This document shows positions 27,378-39,515 of a DNA stretch of 64,000 bases, piece after piece. The notes beneath the pieces are model-generated. The model searched no databases and was not told where the DNA came from. It saw nothing but the letters and a program-made list of their open reading frames with translations. The stretch is from Trichoplax adhaerens (taxonomy: Eukaryota > Placozoa > Uniplacotomia > Trichoplacea > Trichoplacidae), in the NCBI RefSeq assembly GCF_000150275.1, contig NW_002060946.1:5418785-5482784 (forward strand), given 5' to 3'. The translations under genes and the position numbers were made by a program. Position 1 is the first letter of the stretch. Each line of letters opens with the position of its first letter.

Positions 27378-27910
27378 AGCTTAGCAACATTGCATCCATC
27401 AATCGATGAGATCGTTGCAATCACTCATTTGGATGTGGACGGCTACAGTGTACAGTACTATCCTAAGTTGTTAATGTACTGTACTGGACGTACTGTACAT
27501 TGTACAAGGTCTCGCCACGACTTCATGGTCTCGAATAGTGTACAGTATAGAGTGTAAAGTCACGTTTGAAACGGTATACAGTCATTACTAGAGGTCATGC
27601 TACTATCTGGTCCCATGTCAGTCCTTCCAAGCAATTACCAAGTACACTCAAGTGGAAAGAATAACTAGAATTTGACTGCAACTAGACTGTTGTTACAGTA
27701 GAAGCCCTACAGATCGTCCATCTTTTTGTCCACTATAGACTGCTTATTACTGCCGAGCGTGTACTATGTATTATACTGGATACAACCAAAGCGATCAGAA
27801 CTCGTATGGGCGAAACAAGCCTTCAGATTCTGGACTGTAACGCAACAGGGTCATCCCTAGTCCAAGAGCTATCCGTCCGAAGTCAGTGAAGCTCGCTCTG
27901 GAACGGCAGC
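27378..27910. promoter_or_regulatory. Bidirectional promoter region URI1/MRPL3
   Basis: The start codons of URI1 (-) and MRPL3 (+) are 533 bases apart, head to head, so this interval should contain both promoters and 5' UTRs. It holds a pentamer cluster (27,443-27,548), closer to URI1, then less AT-rich DNA toward MRPL3. I see no TATA box that can be assigned with confidence. Confidence 0.6.
27443..27548. repeat. ACAGT/ACTGT pentamer cluster C
   Basis: CTACAGTGTACAGTACTA, ATGTACTGTACTGGACGTAC and GTGTACAGTATAG occur within about 100 bases, 70 to 170 bases upstream of the URI1 start codon. The unit is the same as in the clusters near NDUFV2, the CAP-Gly gene and the ligase gene. Confidence 0.8.
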
Positions 27911-30328
27911 ATGGCGTCGCAGCTTGCAAAATGGATTTCCAATGTAACTTCCGTGGCGTCGCCATTCCCTTCGTTAATAAACCATCTATCATCAACTAGT
28001 TATAACACAATATCAAAGACAATTACTAGAGGATTGGCAAGCCAAGCAACACAAGTAGCTAAGAAAAAGGCCAATGCACAGCAAGACAAAAAGACCACAA
28101 ATGACGAGCAAAAGCAATCGTCATGGCCAACTTGGCAACCTGGCTCACGTCGAACAGGATTAATTGGTGTCAAATTAGGGATGATGCCTATGTGGATGAA
28201 AGATGGAACTAGAGTACCTGTAACTTTAATTAAAGTGAGTTTTTGCAGTGAATTTCTCCGTATCATTGTACTGAAAATGATTGTTAAGTAGTTCAATCAT
28301 CACCTGTAAAATATGGCATGACTTAGCCTTGAAGAATCCCCAACCTATACGGTCGGTTGGGCACTATCATGACTTCAAATTCACGGATTGACACCACATT
28401 CTTTCCTTGTATTTCATCAATCTTAGATTCAGCAATGCCATGTATTGCATAATAAAACCAAAGCAAAGGATGGATATTGTGCAGTCCAAGTTGGTGCTGT
28501 GGATCGACTAAAACTCTTATACGTAAGCACAACGTTAGTTTAATCAAATCCATTCTGTAGGACTTAGTCGAGCGACTCCATACGACATGTTGACGCAAAA
28601 GTTTCTCATCTGTTCTGCCATTTCTAGTGCGGTTAATGACTTATTTTGCTGTAGATAATCTCTTGTACAGCATTGCATTAACTGTATTCACTCGGATAGG
28701 ATATGCTTATACAAGTTTGGCATTTCTTCATCATTCGCTAGTGTAGTGCATGGCTTATGACTGCGTCATATTTTCTGTAGATAATCTGCTGTTATGAAAT
28801 AATTGCATTTCTGATACAATATGTGTGTACAAAGCTAAAGGTGCCTAGTAATTGACTGATGCCATCAAGGATGAATTTTACTGTAGATAATCTATATTGA
28901 AAGATAGCTGCTCTTGATTTTGTCAAGCTTATCAAGTAGACCCATATAAGCCCATTTAGCGTTTATCCGTAGGTCAGAAGAGCTCAACTAGGCCATTTCG
29001 CAAGAGCTGGTGTTAATCCGAAAAGGAAAGTATGGGAGTTTAAAGTATCTGACGACGCTCTTATTTTAAGGGGTAAGAATAGGAAAAGCTAACCTTGAAG
29101 TTGTCATTATAATCTCGCGTAATAATATGCACTAAATATCAAGGTGATCTACATCAGGATGATAATCATCAAAATTAGAAATTACTACAATCAATATTAC
29201 AGTATTATTAGATACATCATACGGCCCATCTTCTAATTTTTCAGTTTCTACTTGTTCCGAACTGACCAATCGTAAGCTTACTATACAGTATACCAACTTA
29301 TAAAGAAAGTTCTGCGATAGAATAAGCATTAAAGCATAGTAAACTTACGCAACATTGGACGTACCTATCGAATATCCATTGTTATAACTAGAATACCAAT
29401 CATCCAGCCTTTTAGCTGTACTTAATGGTGCATTCCAGTACGACTTGCACAATAATCATAACAACTTGATTAATCTATCGCATATTTTGCCTCTTCAGGA
29501 ACCCTTCTACATGCCATGCATTTCGTTCCCGGACAATATGTTGATGTCAAAGCGAAAACGTAAGCGTGCTTGATATTCGTTCATGGTAGCCTATAAAATA
29601 AGTAGTATTGCGTCCGCAGCTGGATCGCCTACGCTATCATTAACTGCAAGCCGTAATTGTAACATCTATAATAATAACTTTACGTTGAATTTAGGATTGG
29701 TAAAGGTTTTCAAGGTGTCATGAAAAAACATGGAATGAAGGGACAGCCTGCGACCCATGGTGTATCATTAACCCACAGAAAAATGGGTGCTACCGGCGGT
29801 GGTCAGGTAAGATTACCTTACCGGGATCATTTTAAAATTTGAATCATGACAAGTAGAACATGGGAGAGATCGTAACAATAAATCACCGTAATTTGCTGTC
29901 GGTGTATGCTAGGAACCCGGACGCATTTGGCCTGGTAAGAAAATGGCTGGAAGAATGGGAAATAAATATCATACAACTAAGAATTTAAGAGTGAGTAAAG
30001 TTTTTGATACAAATTTAGTTGGTGTTCTTTGATAGCGTGTCTGTATTCTAAATCTATGTTAAAATACTTACCAAGGATTTGCATTTGTTTATTATAGATA
30101 CTGCGTATCAACACAAAATACGATATATTATATGTTAAAGGTGCCGTACCTGGCCATGAAAATCAGTTCATTCGCATAACTGATGCCATTTTTAAGCCTC
30201 CTAAGGAACCTCCTCCATATCCGACCTACTTTCACCAATCTGGTGATGAAATCCCCGAAGAAATTTTTGCTGAGGACGCTCACAAACCATGTGATAGCAC
30301 TCTCAGTTTTGCTGCAGCTAAAAAGTAG
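27911..30328 (+). CDS. MRPL3: Mitochondrial large-subunit ribosomal protein uL3m
   Basis: This is the mitochondrial form of ribosomal protein L3, which folds near the peptidyl-transferase centre of the large subunit. Seven exons: 27911-28234, 28433-28522, 28973-29072, 29499-29559, 29695-29806, 29913-29990, 30098-30328. They total 996 nt, 331 residues (human about 348). All introns are GT...AG with matching phases. The N-terminus ([19 protein letters not shown] and on) is rich in Ser, Ala and Lys with few acids, as in an import presequence. Family landmarks are [71 protein letters not shown] and [10 protein letters not shown]. The bacterial L3 signature GKGFQG...GQ is intact. An AATAAA at 30,599-30,604 could serve as poly(A) signal. 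It is head-to-head with URI1 and converges with the CAP-Gly gene. Confidence 0.95.
28649..28893. repeat. Degenerate tandem repeat in MRPL3 intron 2
   Basis: CTGTAGATAATCT recurs exactly at 28649-28661, 28775-28787 and 28881-28893, with spacings of 126 and 106 bases. Each copy is preceded by a T-rich block after a TGAC or TGAT string. The first two are followed by a diverged stretch ending in ATACAA. The array fills much of the 450-base intron. Confidence 0.7.
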
Positions 30329-31946
30329 ATTTTAGTAATATACAGCATTTGCTGTAATTTACTATTTGAGAAACTGTAAATGGAAAAGTTTTAGCATATT
30401 TCTGCTTTACCATTTTCTACATTTCCACTATTTTATTTCATCAAAACAGAAAAAAGAATCACCTAAACTTTAATGTAATATTTGCTTTAATATAGAACTG
30501 ATGATCATCTTATATCAAATTGTTGCTCAGCTGATTTAGAATGATCTTTGGATATATAAACTTTTAGACTATATTAAAATGTATTATCTGCTGATTTTAA
30601 ATAAAATCTGAATGTAACCTCCAGTGCAGCAGCCAGCAAGTATCATACTCGATCATTTTCAATGGGTCGTACATATATTATTTTCTATGTAATTACGAGA
30701 TATTAGTTACTATAACATTTTATTTGGAGTCGGTAATAAACAACTTTGTGCACATAAGGAAGTCAAATTTTCAAAATTGCAATAATGTACTATAGTCCTT
30801 GCGACAAATCATGATACTAATATCTTAAGAGTAAACATCAGACATTAGGAAATATTTTATATTGTACAAAATATTAAATACTAATGATAAACAATATTAA
30901 TACCGGAAATGAGCAAACATTTTTAAAAAGAAGATTTTCTTTATCTATTACAACGTGATTAAGCGTTGGATGATATAGTTTGTCGTGTAGTCAGCAACAA
31001 AATTAAAGACATTATAGGTATACCGTTGCAAGTTTACAGAAGATACTATCTTATCTACATTAAAATTTCATCCTCTTCGAGAAGGATTAATCCAGATCTG
31101 ATAAAAAGTAGTAACTATAACATTAGATTGACTTCAAATTCATTTCCATACTAAAACTGTACAGAACTGCCGTTAATAAAATAGTTTGATATACAACGAA
31201 AACAAAAAAACAGTAAATGTAAACTATTTTACTACTGTAAGTATCAATTGTGACATTACAAAGTTTCATCGTATATTGCATATTTAATAAATCATCAATG
31301 TCTATTGTACCAAAGTGATTTCACAATATTGTCAACTAGTTATCTATAATTATAAATTTTTATTTTTTCGTACAACGATCAAGTTTTAATTCAAAAGGTG
31401 ATACGAAAATGTATCAAAAGAAATATTTTCAGTAACTGATATCGTGGATATCTCTGCATAAGTTTGCATTATAATTTGTTACAATTATAACTGCCATTTT
31501 GCCACATCATACGTTATTTTTAAGAATTCATATGCCATTCAGTATCAAGCCAAAGCTTTACTTTCGTTCAATGAGTGAAAAATAGAATATTTATAAATAT
31601 AGAACATTCTACTCTATGGAAAAATCGGATTCATTTATTTAGCCAATTCAACTCTTGGAGAGACATATTCTTGAAAATTTAGTGGCTTAATATGCTATTA
31701 ATGAAATAAATAAGAAACGTATGGAATAGATTAGAATTACAATTTCATTTAAAGCGAATTTTTAAAGCTTTCTTATTAATATATGGTATTAAAACGTCAA
31801 TCTAAATTAATGATTCTGCTGCATAGTTTGATAATAATACCATCATACCATATAATATTGTAAAATTTAGAACTCTAAATTTAACTCATTAAATTATACT
31901 TCAGAATAACGATACTAACATTTAGATATCTACGAGTTTATTCCCG
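30329..31946. other. Convergent spacer MRPL3/CAP-Gly gene
   Basis: This is a tail-to-tail interval of 1.6 kb with no gene. The left part holds the MRPL3 3' UTR with AATAAA at 30,599-30,604. An open frame at 30,966-31,154 begins with a non-ATG codon and has no domain. The remainder is AT-rich without visible structure. Confidence 0.6.
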
Positions 31947-34900
31947 TTAATGTTTAGACAATAAGTAAAGCAAATAATTTGTAACATTCTTTACCTTCGG
32001 ATGTAAAACAGAGATAACGTCGTACAATCTAACAATCTTTCCATGGTTTGGTGGAGACTTAAAATATCGTTTCCCATTAACAACTCCATCTGTATCACCC
32101 ACTGTTTTCAAAATTTGTAATAAGTTCTTAGATTAGCTTTAACAAAAATGTCACAGCGCGCAGTAATTTTAAATCAACTTTGACCTATAATTACTTCTAT
32201 TGAGCTCAAAATCTACCTGGTCTATCTAGTTTTAAGCCAACATAGATGCGATTATCCACATAAGCGCTATCTAATTTACCAACGTATTTAACAATACCAC
32301 TAACAATTTCTTCTCGGTCAACTTTATCATCTATAAGGAATTTTTCAATCATTAAAAAGACGGAATAGACGTATGAAATATAATCCAGCAAGCAAACAGA
32401 CAGTCTCAAATATTTCTATAACAGTTTTACCTTTGATTATACAACGAGCAGATACACGATCACCAATCTTGACCATATGGACTAATTTTGGTTCAGTATT
32501 GATTGCATTTATTGTCGAACTGAGCCCTTTATTCAAGGCTAGAGAGGCTACTGCATTGATATTCTTGGTTACAGGTGATACTAAATAAATATGGATATGA
32601 TAATTAAGTCGAGTTGAGCTAGCTTGTTTGAAACAAATTCGTTGTATTCCGTAAAAAGAGATGAAGATATTTAAATGCTGACTAATCAGATTGAAAATAT
32701 TGGGTAATCATAAAATAAAACTTACATTGCAATTCATCTTCGTCTTCGCTACTCTTTGCTCGCCTTGTATTAGGAGAGTATTTGGACATCGAAATATCTA
32801 ATTCATCTTCAATCTTTTCACCCTGTTGTAGGATACTCGGCATAGGTTGCTTAAGACTCCATGGTATGGAGAAATCTGGCTTATGGCCTCTACTAATGTT
32901 ACTTTTGCCAGAGATCTCTGGTGACCAAGATATTCCACCTCTTTCCGAATGGATTCCGTTACTTATAATAGATTTTAGAGAATTATCCAAATTTGAAATA
33001 GATCTTTTAGGAGCTTGGCCACCGATCTCCCTTGGATCAAACTAAAATGTTTAAAACATTTTTGATATAAGTTAAATGTAAACTAGATCATTTTAAGAGA
33101 TAAAGGTTAGCTATCATATTCATATAACTGATGAAATAAGAATTATTAATTAAACAGTTAAATTTATTATTTTTATTACATCTGTTATATTTTCATCATC
33201 TAATCCCATTTCGTTTCCTGTTCGTGGTGATTGAGGTGCACTTGTCGGTCTATGTAAAACCAGAAAATTTAATAAATTAAGTTTGGTTCGCTAATAGATT
33301 AGAGATCATGACTAACTTGGTATCATGAGTCTAGAAATTTGTAACACATAGTCTTTAACATTATAGATACAATACAAACTTTTATAGATTAACATATCTT
33401 TTGCTATTTACCTCCTAGTAGCTGGAGGACTCGGAGACCGTGAATCATCAGATCCTGCATTATTAGTTGGATATCGTGAAGTCCTTTCTAGTACATTGAG
33501 TAAGATGTTATTCTTTTTCGCTTCCGATTTTTCGACAAGATCTAAACGACTTTTAGCCAAATCCAATTCTCGAAATTGTTGTTGAACCAAATTGTTCTTG
33601 GCAACTATAAGTCTTTTGAGTGAAGCAACTTCCATTTTAGCTTCGTCTAATTCTTGACAAACAGATGGATATCTTTCCAATTCTTGATTTAAAATCTATT
33701 AAATTAACAGCATATTAGTGCCTCTATTGTAATTTATTACATTAATATCGATCAGGAGGAGAAGTGGTTTTAATATCGCTGATGAAAGAAATTTAACCTC
33801 GATTTTTCCTCTAGAATCTTTCAAATTTTTTCGGCACAGTATCAGTTGTGTTGCCTTCTCTTCATATTTTGAACGCAATCTTTGTAACTCTTCTTCAGTG
33901 TCTGTTAAGCGACGTTGTAAATCAGGGATAATAGCTACCTCCTATAAATGATATTGTGAATTATGGATTAAATAAAAGGTATGTAATCCGTACAATTCTT
34001 AAGAAAGCATCAGTATATTTCATTTAGTGTCATGTTTACCTTTTCCAGTGCTTCTGTTTTGTCTTTATATGATGCCAATTGTTTAGACATTGTACCCATT
34101 TGTCTATCTCTGTACTCGATGGCAATTTGTGAATCCTGCATATTATGAATATATACGCTCAGATTAATATGTTGTTACCTCAGTACAGCTATAATAAAAT
34201 GAACTTTGATTAAAGCGTATTTTAAATCTACCTTAAATTGTAAGATAGTTTCACGTAGTTCCTTCTTTAAAGAATTAATTTTTTTCTCGCTGTCTGAAGC
34301 TGAAGTTCTATTAAAATGTAATAAAGAAAATATTAATATTCTATTATAGCAAACAATTCTATCTACAGTATCATCTTAAAATTTGAATTACTTGGCTTCT
34401 CTCAAAGCTTCCTTAGTTGAGGATAGATCTCTCTTCATGTCGTTTTTCGTTACCACTAGATAAAATTAACAGAATCATCACGATTTTTAAGCTGTTAATA
34501 CTTAAAAACATATTTTCTTCATTTTAACACATTCATCCAATTCTGATACTAATATTAACCTTCTTTTTCTAGTCTTTCAATTTCTCGTTCGGCTTTTTTC
34601 AAAGATTCCGATGTTTCGTCTAGAGCGTGTTCTTTAGCATGTAACTAACATATCAATCGGAGACATAAAAACGTTTATACCCAATTTTTTTCATTTTAAT
34701 ATAAAATATAAGTGATACGTCATTTATTTTCGATTTTGATTGGTGCTAATATACTTACAACTGCTCTTATAGTCGTCACTTGAGTAGTTAAAATTCGTAA
34801 ATCATGGTTTTTCTCATCACACTGCTTTTCTAAATCGCCGTATTTATCCATTAATTCCTATATCGGGGTAAATGATATGAAATTCATCGATTAAAAACTG

Positions 34901-37900
34901 ACAGTTAATACTTTTCGTCGTTGTCAGAACGTAATAAAAAATCTATTTACAGCATAAGACATCTTTTCCATTATGAAAATCAAGATAAACAAGCAGTTTT
35001 AAACAAAATGGAGCAAATTGGACAATCAAAACATGCGCCTATATATATACTCTAGACAGAAGATTTTCCATTCTTTTAAAACTATTGAATAGCTAGTTGT
35101 CATGGTAACTAGAGTACGCTTTTGATACCGAAGATTGTAATGTAATTTATAAAAAAAAATAGCGAAAGAGCAACTCAATTAGACATCTTGTATAGCTTAT
35201 GATGGTGTCCAATGTTGGCTTACCCTGTTTTCGGAAAGTAATTTGGCCAACTCTTCGAAAGTTTCACCTAGATCTTTCCTTGCTTTACTGACTAGTGCAC
35301 TTTCAATCATTCTAATTTCATCAACATGATAATAAAAATAAATATTCCGAAAGCTCAATTTATACCGGTTTAAATGAAATTAAACCATTGACTATCGTTA
35401 TTTTTGCTTTTCAACTTGAACTACAAATTTCTTCAATTATATCAGTAACTCACTGTTCTTCTTGCTTTTCAATTTTCCTTCGATGAAATTCATAAGGCAA
35501 TTCTTTCGTTACCTCCATTGTTCTTTTATTTAGCCAAAATAGGCCGTGCTTGTTGCTATTTAATTGGCACCATTCATCCTAATTGAGAAGTAAAAGATTG
35601 CAGAATACAATTCAGACATGGGGTACTTTGTAGTGAGATCAAATCTCTATTTTAATTCACTTTGTCCACTGTTCATATTAATTTTGAATTATACTTACAT
35701 TGCTAGCGCTTCGTACTTTACTGATAAGATAAATGATTCGTTTAGCCATCAACGTAAATTGATTGATTTGAGCATGATTATTTTCAGCACTATTTGTAAG
35801 GTTAATAAAAGATATTGTGATTAATTATCACATATAGTTAAAATGGCCTGCTACTAAATGGATATCTAAAGGTGTTTATGAAATTTCCGATTTATTTTAA
35901 CCAAAAAGCAGAGATCTTTCTAACTATTATAAATTTTGCAAACTGAATAAATACGGCAGTCATAGATCGCAGTGTATATGGAACTTCGCACTTATTTCTA
36001 CTGGAAGTTAAAAAATGATTGCGGATGATGACATGACGTTGCCATAACTTACTATTGAAAAAATCGTGCAATTTCAGCTTTATCTTCCATCTTTAAGCAG
36101 ACATCTAAAGCTTCAGACTTTATTATCTATTAAATAGCAATATCAAGATATTTAAAAGTGAATTAGTGTTTTCAAGCGCAAAAATTAATTTATGAAAAAT
36201 TTAATAAAGGAAACATAAAAAGATTTCAAAGAAATCGCCTAAAGCGACCTATTTTTGCAATGGATTATGACTGTAAATTCATTTAAGTACCTTATTGAAT
36301 TGTTCCAAGTTAATAAAACCTCTTCTGTCTTTATCGGTTACCCTAAATAATTCAGCTAAAGTAGTTTCAACGAGATCTTCTTCGAGATCATCTTTTAGAG
36401 CAATTTTATGCTCGATTGGTGGAATATAGCTGTGTAGTATGTTAAATTAAGTGAATTAGTACCTATGTGATACAGCGAAATTAATAAATTACTTCAAATC
36501 ATACTCTTCGCTAATGGTTTACCTAAATTCGCCACTCTTCTTGTTAAAATAGAGACGAGTGCCACCAGTCCATTGAAGTTGAATCCACAACGCCTAAAAT
36601 CATAAATCATCCTATGCTCAACTATTTCAATTTCAAAGACAATTTATTCCAATCATAAATACGTCATTACAATCAGAAAGTTTACTCACCGGAGTTTCGT
36701 CAAGTTTATTGTAAATATGACTTAAAAATTCACGAATAATTGGAACAAAATCATCATAGGTAATATATCCATCCTAATTGATAGAAATGTTTATGAAAAG
36801 CTTAATAAATGGATCCATATCTATAGACATTTCATCACTACTTCTTACCATGTTAGAGTCAATGTCTTCCATTATACCCTTAATTTCTTCCTGGCTTAAT
36901 TCTAAGTTTAACGTCTTAGAATTGCAAACCTATTGTAAAAGAGTAATCAGAGTTAGAACCACAATAATTATATAATTATCATGCCGTCTAACTACTCGGC
37001 TTAATTTGTTCATATAACCACATACTTGGAAATATTAATTATTTTAACTTTTTATGGTATCAAGTATGAAATTTTCGATCTGATAATTATTATAATATAT
37101 ATATAGGCATTCATTAACTTATAATACTCTAGTAGGAATTTAAGGTGAAGACTTAAAAATACATTGACAATTTTTGTACAATTGAAAGAGAAAGTTCGAT
37201 GCAGATTATTGCATCCAGTTTAGAAAATCCAATTTAGCTACAAGCGGTAATGAAATCTTACTGTGAAAATTGCTATCGATAAATGTTAATAGATTAAACT
37301 ATATTGGTCATTTTGCAGCAAATAGCAATCATTTACTATTCTTGCAATAACATAAACATCACTAATGGGAATGTTTTACTTTATGTTGCCCAACACGCTC
37401 CAACGGTTAGCAAATATTGTCAACTATAGAAATGGTTAGGAGGTTATCAGGCTCGCTGCCTTTTTGATACTTATATACGAATAAATGATGATGGCAGCAT
37501 AAAATTGTTTTATAAATTCAATTATTAAGTTGTAAAATGACGATATTCGTTTAATAGTGAATTATTACTTTTATGCGGTAAATAAAAAATCGCTAAGCTT
37601 CCTGGTAGTATTAATATCGATTCTTTCTTATATATGTAATACCATGATAAAATTGCCAATTGGATTTACCGTAACAATTAAGTATTTATAATTTTTTTAC
37701 TCTTACTATTAATTTACACAAGGCTATATAATATAAGACCGCAATATCAAAATAAGTTGGCCCAAAATCTCAAAAGGTAAAACATTTCATTTTGCTGTTA
37801 GATATGCGATTTTTAATGTTAACTGTCCATTTCATTCTAAACTTTCCGATGATAGGCGAATAATATAAAAAACTGCAAAGTCATAAAATGAACTAGTAAA

Positions 37901-39515
37901 CTTGCAAAGTTGGATATATTGACTCTCACGCTATGTGATTTAAGTCTTTAAAATCTATCCTATAATGATTGATACCCTTCACTCTAGTTACTATAATATT
38001 TTTGATTGTCATTTTATGCCAAGATTTACTACGGTATATAATAGGGTAACGAAATAATGAGATTATAAATTAGAACACTATCAAAAAATGTGATGGTGTT
38101 TTGTTTATGAAACGCTTATGTAAATTTCGAGACTAGAATGATCTTTAAATTTAACCAAAGAAGAGTTAAAGACACTATTCAATAAGATATACAGAAAGTA
38201 AGATTTTCTTCGGTCCAAACTGACGGATTTTAAGTAGAAATTTCTCTCATCGACCTCTGATATTACAATGTAAATTCAACTTAAATGGCGGCTATTGTTA
38301 TTTCAAACTAGTTGCTATGGACATGATTCGATTATATCGGCAACGCTAAAAAATGTTTCACTAACGTACTAAATCGATTATTCATATAATTTCAGCTTAA
38401 ACAAAATTAACGACCGTTAGCTAATACATTGCCTTTTTTTTTAGGTTTTTAACTATCTCCCAAGTGTATAAAAAGTCTATAATACTAAACCGAAAACAGA
38501 ATGTCATTAAATTAAAAAAATGGTAAAAGTGAAAGCATAGGAAGACAAAAAGATAATGATGGCGTTCGTAAAGATGAAACCTTCAAGTCTGATTATGAAA
38601 TAGCAACGAGCTGCAGTCTAATTCTACTAATAATATCATTACCAATGCAAATTCTCGATAGTCTAATAGTCCATCGTGATAGACATCAGCCATATTAAAG
38701 ATCGGATAAGCGATATCTTCAAATGGATCGGAACAAACGGGTGTAGGTGGTGGCACAATCGGGACAAGGTCACTTTGCTCTGCAATTTCATCAGGAATTG
38801 CTTCTTGATTCGATGAAAGACCAACCTTTGCTTTAGAATCATCCTCTACTTGCGATGTACTACCGGATATTATGGGCGTGATAAAACTGTTAGTAGATTG
38901 ATTATTGAATTTAAGAAGCGGTTGAGTAGAAGACTGATCATGGAATGCATTGGCTTTCGATGTTAGATAACTCAAATCGATCTTTTCAATTGGTGATAAG
39001 GCCATAGGTATATTAATAAATGGATCAATATGTGTTGGAAATGGAGGTTCTTTTTTCTTTGCCATTGCCTCAGCTATGAGCCTTTCTTTCTCTAAAGCTT
39101 CTTTTTTCTCCTTTTCCAACTCTAATTTTGCTTTCTCTAATCTTTCTCTTTCCAATTTTTCTTTTTCTAGCCGCTCCTTTTCTATTCGATCTCTTTCTAA
39201 TTTTTCTAAACGTTTTTTCTCTTTTAATTTATCTTCTATTATTTTTTCTTCTTCTTTACGTTTCCGCTCTTCTTCTTCGGCTGCTAATTCTGTTGCTGAT
39301 TTTAAGAAATCTGGCATATTATTCGATGTAACGCCAGATACATCAGATTCGCTATCTTCTGATGGTTTTTCCTCAATTTGTGGTTCGTCACCCATCCAAA
39401 TACCAAAATCTTCCAATGATGGCTTGGGCGGTGAATTAGGTTTGGATGATGTATTGGTAGGGGCAAGAAATGACCGATTAGAAGTAGTTGAGCCACTTCT
39501 ATTCTTTTTACCCTT
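31947..39515 (-). CDS. EF-hand, WW-like, coiled-coil, CAP-Gly protein
   Basis: I do not recognise the family. Exons after the putative first one: 39515-38643, 36929-36849, 36773-36690, 36593-36523, 36429-36291, 36126-36053, 35720-35699, 35578-35454, 35311-35224, 34857-34759, 34644-34560, 34455-34392, 34307-34232, 34135-34040, 33941-33798, 33695-33412, 33249-33180, 33041-32726, 32580-32431, 32330-32217, 32101-31947. Phases close; with the 42,356 exon the protein is 1,081 residues. Order: Glu/Lys/Arg-rich helix, EF-hand loops DVYHDGLLDYRE (about 289-300), DSNMDGYITYDD (327-338) and DKDRRGFINLEQ (414-425), two WW-like motifs (QWTGGTRLYFNKKSGEF; NKHGLFWLNKRTMEVTKELP) lacking the second Trp, coiled coil to about 800, Ser-rich linker, CAP-Gly (about 977-1065). 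The first two EF-hands span the 38643/36929 junction at normal spacing, which supports one gene. It is probably a calcium-responsive microtubule or centrosome protein (inference). The stop at 31,947 assumes read-through after LHPK. Confidence 0.8.
34951..34971 (-). other. Possible alternative first exon of CAP-Gly gene
   Basis: ATG at 34971 opens seven codons (MEKMSYA) followed by a GTAAAT donor in phase 0. That is exactly the phase in which the next exon (34857, ELMDKYGDLEKQ) begins. No AG acceptor stands directly upstream, so it could only be a first exon. It would give a shorter isoform with the coiled coil and CAP-Gly but no EF-hands, or mean that two genes are joined in my model. Confidence 0.3.

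Noticed and set aside
28301-28400. Possible extra MRPL3 exon after the first exon
   Set aside because: The reading near 28,290 hits a stop and the phases fail. The acceptor at 28,432 gives QCHVL, which matches the family, so the segment is intronic.
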